A stretch of 64,000 nucleotides of DNA from Diaphorobacter sp. HDW4B (lineage in GTDB: Bacteria > Pseudomonadota > Gammaproteobacteria > Burkholderiales > Burkholderiaceae_C): positions 940,001 to 1,004,000 of the forward strand of contig NZ_CP049905.1 in NCBI RefSeq assembly GCF_011305535.1. Reading direction: 5' to 3'. A model generated the notes under the pieces. It ran no database searches. It saw only the letters and a program-made list of their open reading frames with translations, and was not told the DNA's origin. A program made the position numbers and the translations under genes. Shown here one piece after another: positions 22,514-32,940 of this stretch. Position 1 is the first letter of the stretch, and each line of letters starts with the position of its first letter.

Positions 22514-24124
22514 ATGCCGATGCCCCACTCCCGCCGCCAATGGCTGCTGCGCGCCGCTCAGCTTTCCGCCATGTCCACACTGCCGCGCTGGGCATGGTCG
22601 CAGAACGCCAAGCTGCAACACAACCCGTTCAGCCTGGGCATCGCGAGCGGCGATCCGTCACCCGATGGCTTTGTGCTCTGGACCCGGCTGATGCCCATGG
22701 CCGCCCCGCCGTCCGGCACGGCGCTGCCGCCAGAAATGCTCAACGCCGTCGGTCCACAAACCGTGCGCTGGGAGGTCGCCCGCGACGACCAGTTCAAGCA
22801 GATCGTCGCGCGCGGAACCGCCGAAGCCGACCCGAGCTTTGCCCACAGCGTGCACGTGGAAGTGCGCGGCCTGCCATCTGGCCACTGGTTCTTCTACCGC
22901 TTCATGCATGGCGACGCGGTCAGCACCGTGGGTCGCACCCGCACCGCACCCGCCGCGCACGACATGCCGGAGCGACTGCGTGTCATCTACGCATCGTGCC
23001 AGCGTTGGGAGCATGGTTTCTACTCCGCCTGGCGACACGCTGCCACCCAGTCGCCCGATCTGGTGATGTTCCTCGGCGACTACATGTACGAGTACGCATC
23101 CCCCGCCAAGCCCGAGGGCATGGCGCGCGTGCACAAGCTGCACCTGCCGCACACCCTCGCCGACTACCGCGACCGATATGCGCTGCACAAGAGCGACCCG
23201 GACCTGCAACTGGCCCACACCGTCGCGCCATGGATCGTCACCTGGGACGACCACGAAGTGCAGAACGACTATGTGGGCAGTTGGGGCAAAGGCGGCACGA
23301 CCGCCGAGTTTCTGCTCGCGCGCACTGCCGCCTGGCAGGCGTTCTACGAGCACATGCCGCTGCGCGCCTCCACGCTTGTCGCCAACGATGGCTTTCACAG
23401 CCTGCAGCTCTACCGCCGCTTTCAATGGGGACAGCTCGCCAACATCCACCTGCTCGACGCCCGCCAGTACCGCGACCGTCAGGCCTGCCGCAAGGTCGAT
23501 GCCGGAGCCAATCCCGCACGCTCCGACAAATGCGAAGAATTGCTCGATCCGGCACGCAGCTTTCTCGGACTCGATCAAGAACGCTGGCTGGAAAAAGGTC
23601 TGCGCGCCGACGCACAAAGCCGCCACCCGCGCTGGAGCGTCATCGCGCAGCAAACACTGTTCACCCCGCGCACCTATCCATCGGGCACGCAATCCACCGA
23701 CAGCTGGGACGGCTACCCACCCGCCCGCGACCGCCTGATCCGCGCCATCGACGCCCGCCCGCCACGCAACACGGTCTTCATCGGTGGAGATATCCACCAG
23801 AACTACGTCTGCAACGTCGAAGCCGTCAACGCCCGCGAACGCGACGGCAAGAAATCCCGCGTGATCGCCAGCGAGTTCTGCGGCACATCGATCAGCTCAC
23901 GCTCCGGCACCACGCAGGACAAAGTCGACGCGATTCGCAACGGCAATCCGCAGGTGCTTTTTGCCCGCTGCGAAGAACGCGGCTATGGCCTGTGCGACAT
24001 CACCCCACGCCAGTGGAACACCACGTTGAACGCCGTGGCCGACCCGCTCGATGCGAACAGCAGGATGCGCGAGTTGGCAAAGTTTGTGGTGGAAGACGGA
24101 CGCGCGGGCGTGCAACTGGCATGA
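22514..24124 (+). CDS. phoD: PhoD-type alkaline phosphatase/phosphodiesterase, Tat exported
   Basis: PhoD enzymes hydrolyse phosphomonoesters and phosphodiesters outside the cytoplasm and use Ca/Fe cofactors. The 536-residue protein starts with a Tat-like signal (SRRQWLLRAA, residues 6-15). The PhoD N-terminal domain follows (GIASGDPSPDGFVLWTRL), then the metallophosphatase core with FLGDYMYEYASP, TWDDHEVQNDYVGSWG and the later FIGGDIHQNYVC. It is alone on the plus strand here and ends 58 bases before the convergent hcaD-like gene. Expression under phosphate limitation is usual for the family, but no Pho box was identified. Confidence 0.92.
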   Translation: MPMPHSRRQWLLRAAQLSAMSTLPRWAWSQNAKLQHNPFSLGIASGDPSPDGFVLWTRLMPMAAPPSGTALPPEMLNAVGPQTVRWEVARDDQFKQIVARGTAEADPSFAHSVHVEVRGLPSGHWFFYRFMHGDAVSTVGRTRTAPAAHDMPERLRVIYASCQRWEHGFYSAWRHAATQSPDLVMFLGDYMYEYASPAKPEGMARVHKLHLPHTLADYRDRYALHKSDPDLQLAHTVAPWIVTWDDHEVQNDYVGSWGKGGTTAEFLLARTAAWQAFYEHMPLRASTLVANDGFHSLQLYRRFQWGQLANIHLLDARQYRDRQACRKVDAGANPARSDKCEELLDPARSFLGLDQERWLEKGLRADAQSRHPRWSVIAQQTLFTPRTYPSGTQSTDSWDGYPPARDRLIRAIDARPPRNTVFIGGDIHQNYVCNVEAVNARERDGKKSRVIASEFCGTSISSRSGTTQDKVDAIRNGNPQVLFARCEERGYGLCDITPRQWNTTLNAVADPLDANSRMRELAKFVVEDGRAGVQLA

Positions 24125-24182
24125 CAAGGCTTGACAACCCAGCGCACTGATTTCACGCGCCCGGCGGGAGGGCCTCTCCCAG

Positions 24183-25436
24183 TCAGCCCACCTTGCCCGC
24201 AAACTGCTCTGGCGCTTTCGCAAGATGGCGCAGATTCACCTTCAAGTCGCCCAGCACCGACGCGGGAATGGCAGCCTTCTTGGCGATCAGCTCCTTGGCA
24301 GGACGCATTTCGCGCCCTTGATTGACGGTGATGGCACCAACGACAACACCCTTGAGCAAGCCCCAAGCCATGAACGAGGCCTCTTTGACGCTCCCTCGAA
24401 CCACCCAGTCCGGAGCCTGCATGTCACCGGAAAATTGCAGATTCATGCCACATTGATCCGTCCAGAACCAAGGCACTGTCGCAGGCGCTGGTTCCAAATT
24501 CAAGATTGTGCGAGCGGCAATCATGGCTTGTGTGTTGGCGTTCTCCCACGTCTCCAATCGAATGGGCGTGCCGGACGTGCCCACTGTAATTGCGACATCG
24601 CCTGCAGCCAGAATTTCAGGGCGAGAGGTCTGGCAAAGTGCATTCACAACCACCGCGCCGTTCAGGAGTTCGATACCCGCGCTGCGCGCCAGCGCGTCGT
24701 TCACGACAGCGCCCACACCGTAGACCAGCAGATCGCCCTCCAACACGGTGCCATCCGTCAAATTCAGAACGATGCCGTTGCCATTGTCTTGCGCTGCATC
24801 GACAGACACTCCAAGGTGGAATCGCACACCCCAAGACTCATGTGCCTGTTTCAGCACATCGCTGACAAGTTCTGGCGCATTGCGGGACATGATGCGCGGG
24901 GCCTGATCCACCAGATCCACACTCAAGCCCAAGTCGATCAAGCTGGACGCCAATTCCAACCCGATAACCCCCGCCCCGACCAAAATGGCTTTTGCTCCGC
25001 GAACGAGCTGTGATTGAAGGCGTTGTGCATCGGCAATCGAGCGCAGGGTATGCACGCGCGCACCCAGAGCGTCCAATTGCGGCAATCGGCGCGCGCGTGC
25101 GCCCGTGGCAAGAATCAAAAAGTCGTAGTCCAGTGAGGATCCATCGGACAGCACCACCTTGCGCTCATCGGCCACCACGTTCGTGACTGACGTGTCCAGC
25201 CGCAGTTGGACATGGATGGACGCATAGTGACTCGGTTCCCGAATCAGAATCCGCGTGTCGTCTGGGTGCAGCAGCGCATCCTTGGACAACGGTGGTCGCT
25301 CATAAGGAGCCTCGGCTTCATCTCCGATCAGGGTGATGGAGCCGACATGCCCCAGTTCGCGCAATGCCATCGCCGCCATGGCACCAGCCTGCCCCGCGCC
25401 GACGATGACCACGCGAGAGTTGAATGAATCGCTCAT
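24183..25436 (-). CDS. hcaD: Ferredoxin-NAD reductase subunit of the dioxygenase (HcaD-like)
   Basis: The reductase passes electrons from NADH through FAD to the Rieske ferredoxin HcaC. The 417-residue protein has the FAD-binding VVIVGAGQAGAMAAMAL motif near the N-terminus, APYERPPLSKDALL, a second Rossmann motif (AILVGAGVIGLELA, about residue 145) for NAD, and the FAD-anchoring AAGDVAITVG. I use the ATG at 25436 (MSDSFNSRVVIVG); upstream residues of the longer reading lack family support. It is the last gene of the operon, 40 bases after hcaB. Substrate class is inferred from its operon partners. Confidence 0.9.
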   Translation of the reverse strand: MSDSFNSRVVIVGAGQAGAMAAMALRELGHVGSITLIGDEAEAPYERPPLSKDALLHPDDTRILIREPSHYASIHVQLRLDTSVTNVVADERKVVLSDGSSLDYDFLILATGARARRLPQLDALGARVHTLRSIADAQRLQSQLVRGAKAILVGAGVIGLELASSLIDLGLSVDLVDQAPRIMSRNAPELVSDVLKQAHESWGVRFHLGVSVDAAQDNGNGIVLNLTDGTVLEGDLLVYGVGAVVNDALARSAGIELLNGAVVVNALCQTSRPEILAAGDVAITVGTSGTPIRLETWENANTQAMIAARTILNLEPAPATVPWFWTDQCGMNLQFSGDMQAPDWVVRGSVKEASFMAWGLLKGVVVGAITVNQGREMRPAKELIAKKAAIPASVLGDLKVNLRHLAKAPEQFAGKVG

Positions 25437-25476
25437 CGAGAAAACTCCAGAGGTTCCACAGAACGCAGTCGGCGCT

Positions 25477-26292
25477 TCACAGTCCAAGACCACCGGCAAC
25501 GTGGCGAATCCCACGAATGCCGAGCCCGGCATCGGCATTGATCATCACGCCGCTGAGCGTCTGATTGTTCTGACGCGAAGCGAGCAGCACAAACGGTCCC
25601 ACGAACTCTTCGGGAGACGGAAAGAATTGCAGCGGCAAGATCGCCTTGATCGCATCGGGCGAGCGCGAGTCCATGATGCGCGTGTCCTGCTGGCCCAGCG
25701 CCTGCGGGCCGCGAAGATCGGTGTTCATGCCGCAGGGGCCGACGCCGTTGACGCGCACCTTGGGTGCCAGCTCATACGCAAGCTGGCGTATCAAACCCAC
25801 CGTCGCATGCTTGCTCGCGGTATACAACGGGCCGCCGCCGCCCGGATAGAACGACGAGTTGGACATTGTGAAAATCATGCTGCCGGAACTTTTCACCAGC
25901 TCCGGTGCAGCGGCCTTCGCGCCCAGCAGGTAGCCCTTGACGTTCACCGCGAACAACTCATCGAATCCGGCAGAGAACGACGTTGCATCCGTGTCCAGCA
26001 GACTCGCACCGTGGTCCCAGACCGCTGCGTTTCCGATGAAGCAATCCAGCCGGCCAAAGCGATCCACGCTCATTGAAACGGCCTTGGCGTTGTCCTGCGG
26101 GTTTCGCACATCACCTTGCACGGCGATCACGGAGTCACCGAATCGGCGACGCAAGTCTTCGCATTTTTCGGGTGAACGCTCCAGCACGGCCATGCGCGCG
26201 CCTTCTTTCAGAAAGCGCTCGACGATGGCCCAGCCCAAGCCGGAGCCTCCGCCTGTGATGAGAACGACCTGCTGTTCAAGCCAACCACTCAT
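25477..26292 (-). CDS. hcaB: cis-dihydrodiol dehydrogenase (HcaB-like SDR)
   Basis: HcaB oxidises the cis-dihydrodiol made by the dioxygenase to the catechol product, 2,3-dihydroxyphenylpropionate or -cinnamate, with NAD. The 271-residue short-chain dehydrogenase has the cofactor motif TGGGSGLG (about residues 13-20), a Ser near 144, and Tyr157/Lys161 in YTASK. The C-terminal segment [18 protein letters not shown] closely resembles what I recall of E. coli HcaB. The ATG at 26292 overlaps the ferredoxin stop (ATGA), so the genes are coupled. Confidence 0.93.
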   Translation of the reverse strand: MSGWLEQQVVLITGGGSGLGWAIVERFLKEGARMAVLERSPEKCEDLRRRFGDSVIAVQGDVRNPQDNAKAVSMSVDRFGRLDCFIGNAAVWDHGASLLDTDATSFSAGFDELFAVNVKGYLLGAKAAAPELVKSSGSMIFTMSNSSFYPGGGGPLYTASKHATVGLIRQLAYELAPKVRVNGVGPCGMNTDLRGPQALGQQDTRIMDSRSPDAIKAILPLQFFPSPEEFVGPFVLLASRQNNQTLSGVMINADAGLGIRGIRHVAGGLGL

Positions 26293-26636
26293 GACGCAGC
26301 CTCCAGCGTCAAGCAGACCTTGCCCTCGACGATCGACACCGGATAGGTCTGAATCGCCTCCGTGGCGGGCTGGCACAGCGGCACGCCCGTGCGCACGCAA
26401 AAGCGTGCCGCATGCAGCGGGCATTCGACCGTGCCGTCGTCTTCGACATAGCCTTCGGACATCGACGCATTGCCGTGGCTGCAACGATCATTCACGGCGA
26501 AGAACTCGCCAGCGATGTTGAACAACGCAATCTGCAAGCCATTCGCGTCCACCTTAAACGCCTCGCCTTCGCCCAGCGTGCCGACATCACAAGCAACAAC
26601 AGTGATCACTTTTTCCTCGTCTTTCGATGCTTCCAT
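26289..26636 (-). CDS. hcaC: Rieske [2Fe-2S] ferredoxin of the dioxygenase (HcaC-like)
   Basis: This small ferredoxin carries electrons from the reductase to the oxygenase. The 115-residue protein has the Rieske cluster ligands Cys52, His54, Cys72 and His75 in [12 protein letters not shown] and ECPLHAARF. It starts 1 base after the hcaF stop and overlaps hcaB by 4 bases. The N-terminus is a few residues longer than I recall for E. coli HcaC. Confidence 0.94.
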   Translation of the reverse strand: MEASKDEEKVITVVACDVGTLGEGEAFKVDANGLQIALFNIAGEFFAVNDRCSHGNASMSEGYVEDDGTVECPLHAARFCVRTGVPLCQPATEAIQTYPVSIVEGKVCLTLEAAS

Positions 26637-26637
26637 G

Positions 26638-27192
26638 TCAGAACAGCACGCTCAGGTTGTGGGATGTGATCACGACCTGATCCAAGGTGATGTCGCGGTA
26701 GTGAATCTGCCAACCATGCTTGCCCTCGACGCGGCGAAGCCGGTCCACGCGCTTGCCGATGTAGGTCGTCACATCCCGCTCTTTCTGCGAACGCTGCAGC
26801 ACGTAGTTGCAGCGCACCTCATACCCATCACCGTCGGCAGCTTCGCGAATGCGCAGGTTGGTGATCAGATGCCGCGTGCGCGATGGTGGCTCCTCGGCCC
26901 AGGCCATGCCGGTTTCGAGACGCGCCACGCGCCGCTCGAGCTGGTACCAGGTTTCGTTGAAGATCCATGTGGTCGGCGGCTGAACGCTGCGCCGCCGGTC
27001 GCGGGTCTGCGCGTTGGTGGTGCTGCGCATGAAGTAACGCACATCCGGCGCGACCACATCCAGCCACTCGCGAAACTTCCAGTCGTCCAGAAGCTCGGCC
27101 TCCAGATAGAGAAAATCGCTGATCTCGTGGTGCAGCGTGGGGCTCACCAAAGCGCCTTCGCTGGCCACGGTTTCCATGACGGCTGCGTTCAT
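26638..27192 (-). CDS. hcaF: Aromatic ring-hydroxylating dioxygenase beta subunit (HcaF-like)
   Basis: The small structural subunit of the alpha3-beta3 Rieske dioxygenase. The 184-residue protein carries [29 protein letters not shown] and [20 protein letters not shown], and ends [10 protein letters not shown]. These blocks match what I remember of E. coli HcaF closely. The ATG at 27192 overlaps the alpha-subunit stop by 4 bases. It has no metal site of its own. Confidence 0.94.
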   Translation of the reverse strand: MNAAVMETVASEGALVSPTLHHEISDFLYLEAELLDDWKFREWLDVVAPDVRYFMRSTTNAQTRDRRRSVQPPTTWIFNETWYQLERRVARLETGMAWAEEPPSRTRHLITNLRIREAADGDGYEVRCNYVLQRSQKERDVTTYIGKRVDRLRRVEGKHGWQIHYRDITLDQVVITSHNLSVLF

Positions 27193-28544
27193 TTGACCAA
27201 CTCCTGTTCATAAGTCTGGCTTCTGTCCTGCACCTCCGCCCATGTGTCGCAGACCAGCAGATCGACCCAGTGCTTGTAGAGTCCGCGCGCCGCTGTCTCC
27301 GAAAAGATGTAGTTGGTGATTCCCGGCATGTCTTCGCGTGTGCGCTCGTTGCCCAGGCCCATTTCAAGACACAGCTTGGTGGACCGTGCGACCTTGCCGC
27401 GCAGCACCTTTTGAATCTCGGCCCAGTTCTCCGAATCGTCTTGCTCCAAGAAGCCAGCCGGTCCGAACGCCCGCGTCTCGCTGCGCTCGAAGGCCTGCTT
27501 GACGTCCTCGGGTGCATCCTTGTCGGCTATGCAGAAATTCCAGACCTCCACCTCATTCGGACCACGCGGATGCCACACACGCAACGTCGCCGTGCCGTTG
27601 AGCCAGCTCATCGTGGGGAACATGTTGTTGTGACCGGCAAGCCGCAGTGCGCGAACCTCCCCGAGGCGCTCACGGGCTTCTTCAAATGTGTCGCGAAAGT
27701 ACTGCGACACCTCGCCATCCACCCACACGTTCGCGTCCGGGCGCTCGGTGAAGAAGAAGCCGCTGCCATGGCCGCGCTCGCCGTACTGCACTGCATCCTT
27801 GGCGGTCTCCCATACCGGACGGGCGGTCTGCCCTGCCCCGAGCGGACGCCCATCCGCATCCGGCTTTGCACCCAGTACCTGCACCGCCGATGCGTGCGAA
27901 AACAAAGCGTGATATTGATCGGACGCGAACTGCTCCGCCGGGAATTTCCAGTTGCAGTGGATGACCCACTTCTGCACCCCGCCAATGATTTCGGTGCCCC
28001 CGGCGCGGCGGTCGAGCACGCCATCCAGATACCAGGCGATGCCGCCCATGTAGTCTTCCAGCTCCGGTGCTTCGGCATCCCAGTTTCCGAAGATCAGGCC
28101 CTTGTACTCACGCACGCGCGTCACTTCGCGCAAGCCCCATTTGTCCTTGCTCAGTCCCTGCGGATAGGCCTTGGGCTCCAGCGGCACATCGACCAGCGCG
28201 CCGTTCACGCCGTAGCTCCAGCCGTGATACGGACAGGTGAACGCCTTGGTGTTGCCACTGTCGGCATGCGACACGCGCATCGAGCGGTGACGGCACTGGT
28301 TCAGGAAGGCCTTGATCGAACCATCCTTTTGCCGCACGACGATGATCGGATCCTCACCCATGTAGGTGTTGAAGAAATCGCCCGCCTTGGGAATCTGACT
28401 GACGTGGCACAGAAACAGCCAGGTCCGTCCAAAGATGCGCTCCAGCTCCAACTCGTAGAGCTCGGCATCGGAATAAATGCGTGGATTGATGCGGCCTCTC
28501 TGCGCATCGACCATCCCTTCGATGTCCTGTGCACTGATCGTCAT
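27189..28544 (-). CDS. hcaE: 3-phenylpropionate/cinnamate dioxygenase alpha subunit (HcaE-like)
   Basis: The catalytic subunit adds both atoms of O2 to the ring of 3-phenylpropionate or cinnamate, giving a cis-2,3-dihydrodiol. The 451-residue protein has a Rieske centre (Cys84, His86, Cys104, His107 in QCRHRSMRV and TCPYHGWSY). The mononuclear iron site has His212 and His217 in [13 protein letters not shown] and an Asp at 369 or 370 (LEQDDSENW). Much of its length matches my memory of E. coli HcaE, including [24 protein letters not shown] lies about 7 bases before the ATG. It is the first gene of the operon. Confidence 0.93.
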   Translation of the reverse strand: MTISAQDIEGMVDAQRGRINPRIYSDAELYELELERIFGRTWLFLCHVSQIPKAGDFFNTYMGEDPIIVVRQKDGSIKAFLNQCRHRSMRVSHADSGNTKAFTCPYHGWSYGVNGALVDVPLEPKAYPQGLSKDKWGLREVTRVREYKGLIFGNWDAEAPELEDYMGGIAWYLDGVLDRRAGGTEIIGGVQKWVIHCNWKFPAEQFASDQYHALFSHASAVQVLGAKPDADGRPLGAGQTARPVWETAKDAVQYGERGHGSGFFFTERPDANVWVDGEVSQYFRDTFEEARERLGEVRALRLAGHNNMFPTMSWLNGTATLRVWHPRGPNEVEVWNFCIADKDAPEDVKQAFERSETRAFGPAGFLEQDDSENWAEIQKVLRGKVARSTKLCLEMGLGNERTREDMPGITNYIFSETAARGLYKHWVDLLVCDTWAEVQDRSQTYEQELVK

Positions 28545-28591
28545 GGTGTCTCCTCATTGGTGGGCTCCGGGCCCGGGATTTCAGTCCGTGG

Positions 28592-28620
28592 ATGATAGAA
28601 ATTCATCCCTTTTGGGTGAA
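28592..28620 (-). promoter_or_regulatory. Candidate hcaE promoter with imperfect dyad
   Basis: On the minus strand TTCACC (28615-28620) and TATCAT (28592-28597) are 17 bases apart, fitting a sigma70 promoter about 50 bases before hcaE. The promoter overlaps an imperfect inverted repeat, TTCATCCC and GGGTGAA around TTTT (28602-28620), that could bind the LysR regulator. The rest of the 275-base hcaE-hcaR gap shows no other clear signal. Confidence 0.4.
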
Positions 28621-28819
28621 ATACTTTGTGCCTCTTTCACCATCGGAAATCCCGATCAATGCATCGAAAACCTCTCATCGAAATCAACACAAACCGTTGA
28701 TGCCGATGGAAGAATGGAGCCCCCGGACGAGGAGCAAGATCGGTGGTACCGATGCATATGGAAATGAAAAACGACAAAGAGACAAGACAGTGTGTGCAGC
28801 ACTTTGGCAAGGTGTGCTG

Positions 28820-29716
28820 ATGGAGTTTCGCCGTTTGCGCTACTTCGTTGCCGTCGCCGAAGAACTGAGCTTCACCCGCGCGGCCGAGCGCCTGTACACC
28901 TCGCAGCCTTCGCTGAGCGAGCAGATTCGTTGCCTTGAAGAATCGCTCGGTCTGGTGCTGTTCATTCGCAGTCCGCGCAAGGTGGAATTGACCGAGGTGG
29001 GACGCATTTTTCTCGAAGAGGCTCGCCTCGTGCTGCGGCAAGTGGAATATGCGGTGGCCCGCGCCCAGTCGGCAGGCGAAAAGGCCAGAGAGAGCCTGAC
29101 CATTGGTTTCGTCCCGTCGGCCGAGGTGCAGATCTTCCCCGTCGTGATTCCCGCGCTGCGGCTGCAGCATCCCAATGTGCAACTGATCCTCAAGAGCCTC
29201 ACGCCGCCAGAGCAGCAGGCCGCGCTGCACCATGGCGACATTGATGTGGCCTTCACCCGACCACCACTTCATTCCAAAACGATTCGCAGCGAAGTCATCC
29301 TGACCGAGACCCTGCGCGTCTTCATCCGCGAAGACCATGCACTCGCGTCCCTGTCCGGTGTCGTGCCTCTGGATCTGAACCATGTGCCTCATGTGAGCAC
29401 CGATCCGTCCTACAGCGGCGCGTTGCGGCAGGTGACCGACGAATATCTCCAGCGCCATGAGGTGAGCGTCGGCGAGGTGCAAATCTCGTCCAACATCCTG
29501 ACCAGCATGAATCTCGTCGCGGGCGGCTTCGGATTTGCGCTCCTGCCCGCCTATGCCGAAACCTTCAGCCCGCGCAATGTCGTGTCGCGACCGCTTCTCG
29601 GCACGGCCCCGACGATCGATCTCATCATGGCGCACGCCAAGGACGCCCATTCCGTGACTCCGGCGCTCACCACCCTGCTGGAACTGGTCCGCAACACTGT
29701 GCGGCGGCCTTCCTGA
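28820..29716 (+). CDS. hcaR: LysR-family regulator, HcaR-like
   Basis: HcaR activates the hca operon in response to phenylpropionate or cinnamate. The 298-residue protein has the LysR helix-turn-helix ([19 protein letters not shown]) at about residues 18-36. The effector domain includes [12 protein letters not shown] and [10 protein letters not shown], both of which I recall almost unchanged in E. coli HcaR. The ATG at 28820 gives the normal LysR length; a reading from 28592 would run through the promoter region. It is divergent from hcaE, as in E. coli, so it probably controls itself and the operon from the shared gap. Confidence 0.92.
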   Translation: MEFRRLRYFVAVAEELSFTRAAERLYTSQPSLSEQIRCLEESLGLVLFIRSPRKVELTEVGRIFLEEARLVLRQVEYAVARAQSAGEKARESLTIGFVPSAEVQIFPVVIPALRLQHPNVQLILKSLTPPEQQAALHHGDIDVAFTRPPLHSKTIRSEVILTETLRVFIREDHALASLSGVVPLDLNHVPHVSTDPSYSGALRQVTDEYLQRHEVSVGEVQISSNILTSMNLVAGGFGFALLPAYAETFSPRNVVSRPLLGTAPTIDLIMAHAKDAHSVTPALTTLLELVRNTVRRPS

Positions 29717-29752
29717 CGCAGCACGAACGCCCAACAGGCCAACAGACAACCG

Positions 29753-29781
29753 CCCAGCCATCAAGTTTCAAGGCGGCTGGG
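29753..29781 (+). terminator. Candidate weak terminator after hcaR
   Basis: CCCAGCC (29753-29759) and GGCTGGG (29775-29781) can pair over a 15-base loop, 36 bases after the hcaR stop. Only TAGACTCTT follows, so the U-tract is poor. Confidence 0.3.
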
Positions 29782-29897
29782 TAGACTCTTGCCCTTCCCC
29801 CGTGCGGGAGCCAATTCCGGCCAGATTGCAAAACGCGGCGAAAATCACCCCTTATCTGCCCTGGATGGCAGCACAAATTGCAAGCTACACACTATTG

Positions 29898-32513
29898 ATG
29901 ACTACCGCTGATCTTTCGTCGCACACGCCCATGATGGCGCAATATTTAGCGCTCAAGGCGGATCACCCCGACACACTGCTGTTCTACCGCATGGGCGACT
30001 TCTACGAAGTGTTCTACGCCGACGCCGAAAAGGCCGCGCGACTGCTGGACATCACGCTCACGCAGCGCGGACAGTCCGCCGGCGAGCCCGTGACCATGGC
30101 GGGTGTGCCGTTTCATGCGCTCGAAAACTACCTCGGCCGCCTCATCAAGATGGGTGAATCCGTCGCAATTGCCGAGCAGGTCGGCGAGGTCGGCGCGAGC
30201 AAAGGCCCGGTCGAGCGCAAGGTGGTGCGCGTGGTCACGCCCGGCACGTTGACCGACTCCGAACTGCTGTCCGACAAGAACGAGTCCCTGCTGCTGTCCG
30301 TGCACCAGGGACCGCGCGCCAAGGCCGGGCTGGCGTGGCTCAGCGTCACGCAGGGCGTGGTGCACATGGCCGAATGCACGCACGACGAGGTCGGCAGTTG
30401 GATTGCACGCATCGCGCCGAGCGAGGTGATCTACAGCGCGGGCGTGACGCAGCGCTTTGAAGAACAACTCGTCGCGTTGCGCCACAGCGGTGTGCTGACC
30501 TGCCCGCTGAGTCTGCGCCCTGATTGGCAGTTCGACAGCGCTCTGGGCGAGCGCAAACTGCTCGAACATCTCGGCGCGGCCAGCCTGCAGGCATGGAATG
30601 CCGAAGGTCTTCAACAAGCGCACGCAGCCGCAGCCGCATTGCTGACCTACGCCGAACACACCCAAGGCCGCGCCCTCACCCACGTGCACGGCGTGCGCGT
30701 GCAACGCAGTGGCGAACTCATCAACCTGCCCGCCACCACGCGCCGCAATCTGGAGCTGACCAAGACACTGCGCGGCGAAGATTCGCCCACGCTGTTCTCG
30801 CTGCTCGACACCTGCATGACCGGCATGGGCAGTCGCCTGCTCAAGACCTGGCTGCTCGAACCCAGCCGCGATCGCAGCGCCGCGCGGGATCGCCTGTCCG
30901 CCATCGGCGTGCTGCGCGGTTCCGGCGCGAGCAACAACAGTCCGTGGCAACTGCTGCGCGGCGAGCTCAAGGGCGTGTCCGATGTGGAGCGCATCACCGC
31001 GCGCATCGCCCTGCGCCAGGTGCGCCCGCGTGAACTCGTCGGTCTGGGCAAGACGTTGGAAAAATCGCTGTTGCTTTCCCAATTTCCGCGCGCGCCCGAG
31101 CCGTTTCTCGCACAGCTTTTCGATGATCTCGTTCCACCCACCGACTGCACGCAACTGCTGCGCGCGGCCATCATGGAAGAGCCTGCCGCGCTGGTGCGCG
31201 ACGGCGGCGTGATCGCGAACGGCTTCGATGCCGAACTCGACGAACTGCGCGGCATTCAGAACAACTGCGACGACTTTCTGCTGCAACTCGAGACCAGCGA
31301 AAAGGAACGCACCGGCATTCCGAATTTGCGCGTGCAGTTCAACAAAGTGCATGGCTTCTACATCGAAGTCACGACCAGCTATCTGGACCGCGTGCCCGAG
31401 AACTACCGCCGCCGCCAGACGCTCAAGAACGCCGAGCGCTTCATCACGCCCGAACTCAAGACGTTCGAAGACAAGGCCCTGTCCGCGCAGGAACGCGGTC
31501 TGGCGCGCGAGAAGTTTCTGTATGAGCAGATCCTCGACCAATTGCAGACCCATGTGCCCGCGCTCACCCGTCTGGCTGGAGCGCTTGCCACCATCGACGC
31601 CTTGTGCGCGCTGACCGAGCGCTCGCTCACGCTGAACTGGTGCGCGCCGCAATTCGTGAACGAGCCCTGCATCGACATCGACGCAGGCCGTCACCCGGTG
31701 GTCGAAGCACGTCTTGCCGAAACTTCGTCCGGCGCGTTCATCCCCAACAACACGCGCCTGAACGCCAACTCGCGTATGCAGATCATCACCGGCCCGAACA
31801 TGGGCGGTAAATCGACCTACATGCGCCAGGTCGCGCTGATCGTGCTGCTTGCCAGCATGGGCTCGTACGTGCCCGCAAGCGCCTGCCGCCTCGGCCCCAT
31901 CGATGCGATCCACACGCGCATTGGCGCGGCGGACGATCTGGCCAATGCGCAATCGACCTTCATGCTGGAGATGACCGAAGCTGCGCAGATTCTGCACAGC
32001 GCCACGCCGCACTCGCTCGTGCTGATGGACGAAATTGGCCGCGGCACCAGCACCTTCGACGGCCTCGCGCTGGCCAGCGGCATCGCCACGCACCTGCACG
32101 ACAAGACCAAGGCGTTCTCGCTGTTCGCCACGCACTACTTCGAACTCACCGAACTCTCCACACGCCACGGTCACGCCGTCAACGTGCACGTGGGCGCCAC
32201 CGAGTCAGGCAACGACATCGTCTTCCTCCACGAAATCCAGCCCGGCCCCGCCAGCCGCAGCTACGGTATCCAGGTCGCCAAGCTCGCAGGCGTTCCCGCA
32301 GGCGTGATCAACCACGCACGCCACGCGCTCGACGCACTGGAAGCCCGCGCGGGCGAGGACGACACACAGGTCGATCTTTTCGCCCCACCGCCCGAGCCAG
32401 AACTGGCATCCATCAGCCAGGTCGAACAGGCACTCGGCAACATCAACCCCGACGCCCTGAGCCCGCGCGAGGCGTTGGACGCGCTCTATCAGCTCAAGCG
32501 GCTGCTGGCGTAA
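29898..32513 (+). CDS. mutS: DNA mismatch repair protein MutS
   Basis: MutS recognises mismatches and starts methyl-directed repair with MutL. The 871-residue protein has the mismatch-contacting motif [18 protein letters not shown] (the Phe-x-Glu of MutS; about residue 30 onward), core and lever domains, and a C-terminal ATPase with Walker [14 protein letters not shown] and Walker [18 protein letters not shown] helix-turn-helix tail ([15 protein letters not shown]) ends it. The ATG at 29898 ([17 protein letters not shown]) is chosen because upstream residues lack family support. It stands alone between hcaR and a small hypothetical gene. Confidence 0.97.
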   Translation: MTTADLSSHTPMMAQYLALKADHPDTLLFYRMGDFYEVFYADAEKAARLLDITLTQRGQSAGEPVTMAGVPFHALENYLGRLIKMGESVAIAEQVGEVGASKGPVERKVVRVVTPGTLTDSELLSDKNESLLLSVHQGPRAKAGLAWLSVTQGVVHMAECTHDEVGSWIARIAPSEVIYSAGVTQRFEEQLVALRHSGVLTCPLSLRPDWQFDSALGERKLLEHLGAASLQAWNAEGLQQAHAAAAALLTYAEHTQGRALTHVHGVRVQRSGELINLPATTRRNLELTKTLRGEDSPTLFSLLDTCMTGMGSRLLKTWLLEPSRDRSAARDRLSAIGVLRGSGASNNSPWQLLRGELKGVSDVERITARIALRQVRPRELVGLGKTLEKSLLLSQFPRAPEPFLAQLFDDLVPPTDCTQLLRAAIMEEPAALVRDGGVIANGFDAELDELRGIQNNCDDFLLQLETSEKERTGIPNLRVQFNKVHGFYIEVTTSYLDRVPENYRRRQTLKNAERFITPELKTFEDKALSAQERGLAREKFLYEQILDQLQTHVPALTRLAGALATIDALCALTERSLTLNWCAPQFVNEPCIDIDAGRHPVVEARLAETSSGAFIPNNTRLNANSRMQIITGPNMGGKSTYMRQVALIVLLASMGSYVPASACRLGPIDAIHTRIGAADDLANAQSTFMLEMTEAAQILHSATPHSLVLMDEIGRGTSTFDGLALASGIATHLHDKTKAFSLFATHYFELTELSTRHGHAVNVHVGATESGNDIVFLHEIQPGPASRSYGIQVAKLAGVPAGVINHARHALDALEARAGEDDTQVDLFAPPPEPELASISQVEQALGNINPDALSPREALDALYQLKRLLA

Positions 32514-32554
32514 GTCCCCAGCATGTTGGCGGCAACCACCGCTACCATGCGCCC

Positions 32555-32788
32555 ATGGACGACACGCAAGACACGCTCGTTGACGTCAACTCGCCGCAGG
32601 TGCCAGCAGGCATCCGCGCGCGCGTGCTTGCCTTGATGCAACCGGGCGATGAGTTGTGGCGCTGCCCTCGCAGGTCCGCACCACGTGGCCCGCTTGGCAT
32701 TTTCGGCATCGGGCAACGCCATGTCGTCATCGAATGGTGGCTGACCGATGGACAAGGCGATCTGATCGACGCGTTCTGGGAAGAGTGA
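32555..32788 (+). CDS. Small hypothetical protein, 77 aa
   Basis: I do not recognise a family. The protein is 77 residues with a central WRCPRRSAPRGPLGIFGIG stretch and a hydrophobic/acidic end (VVIEWWLTDGQGDLIDAFWEE). No membrane segment or signal is clear. It follows mutS by 41 bases and precedes the DUF2306-like gene. No strong ribosome-binding site lies before the ATG, so the start is unsure. Codon use and size are compatible with a real gene, but the evidence is limited to an open frame. Confidence 0.55.
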   Translation: MDDTQDTLVDVNSPQVPAGIRARVLALMQPGDELWRCPRRSAPRGPLGIFGIGQRHVVIEWWLTDGQGDLIDAFWEE

Positions 32789-32940
32789 GCGACTCACCAA
32801 GCTCGCACCGTTCACGCAGTATTCGCGCATCTCACACCACAATCCGCGCATCCCGTCGCAAGCCCCTCGCGTCGCATCCACTCCAAGCCGAACATCCCGT
32901 CATCGCGATCACCGCATCGCCAGACAACAAGGATTCGGCC

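Noticed and set aside
24125..24182. GGGAG...CTCCC hairpin between phoD and hcaD as a terminator
   Set aside because: Short stem and no T-run on either strand.
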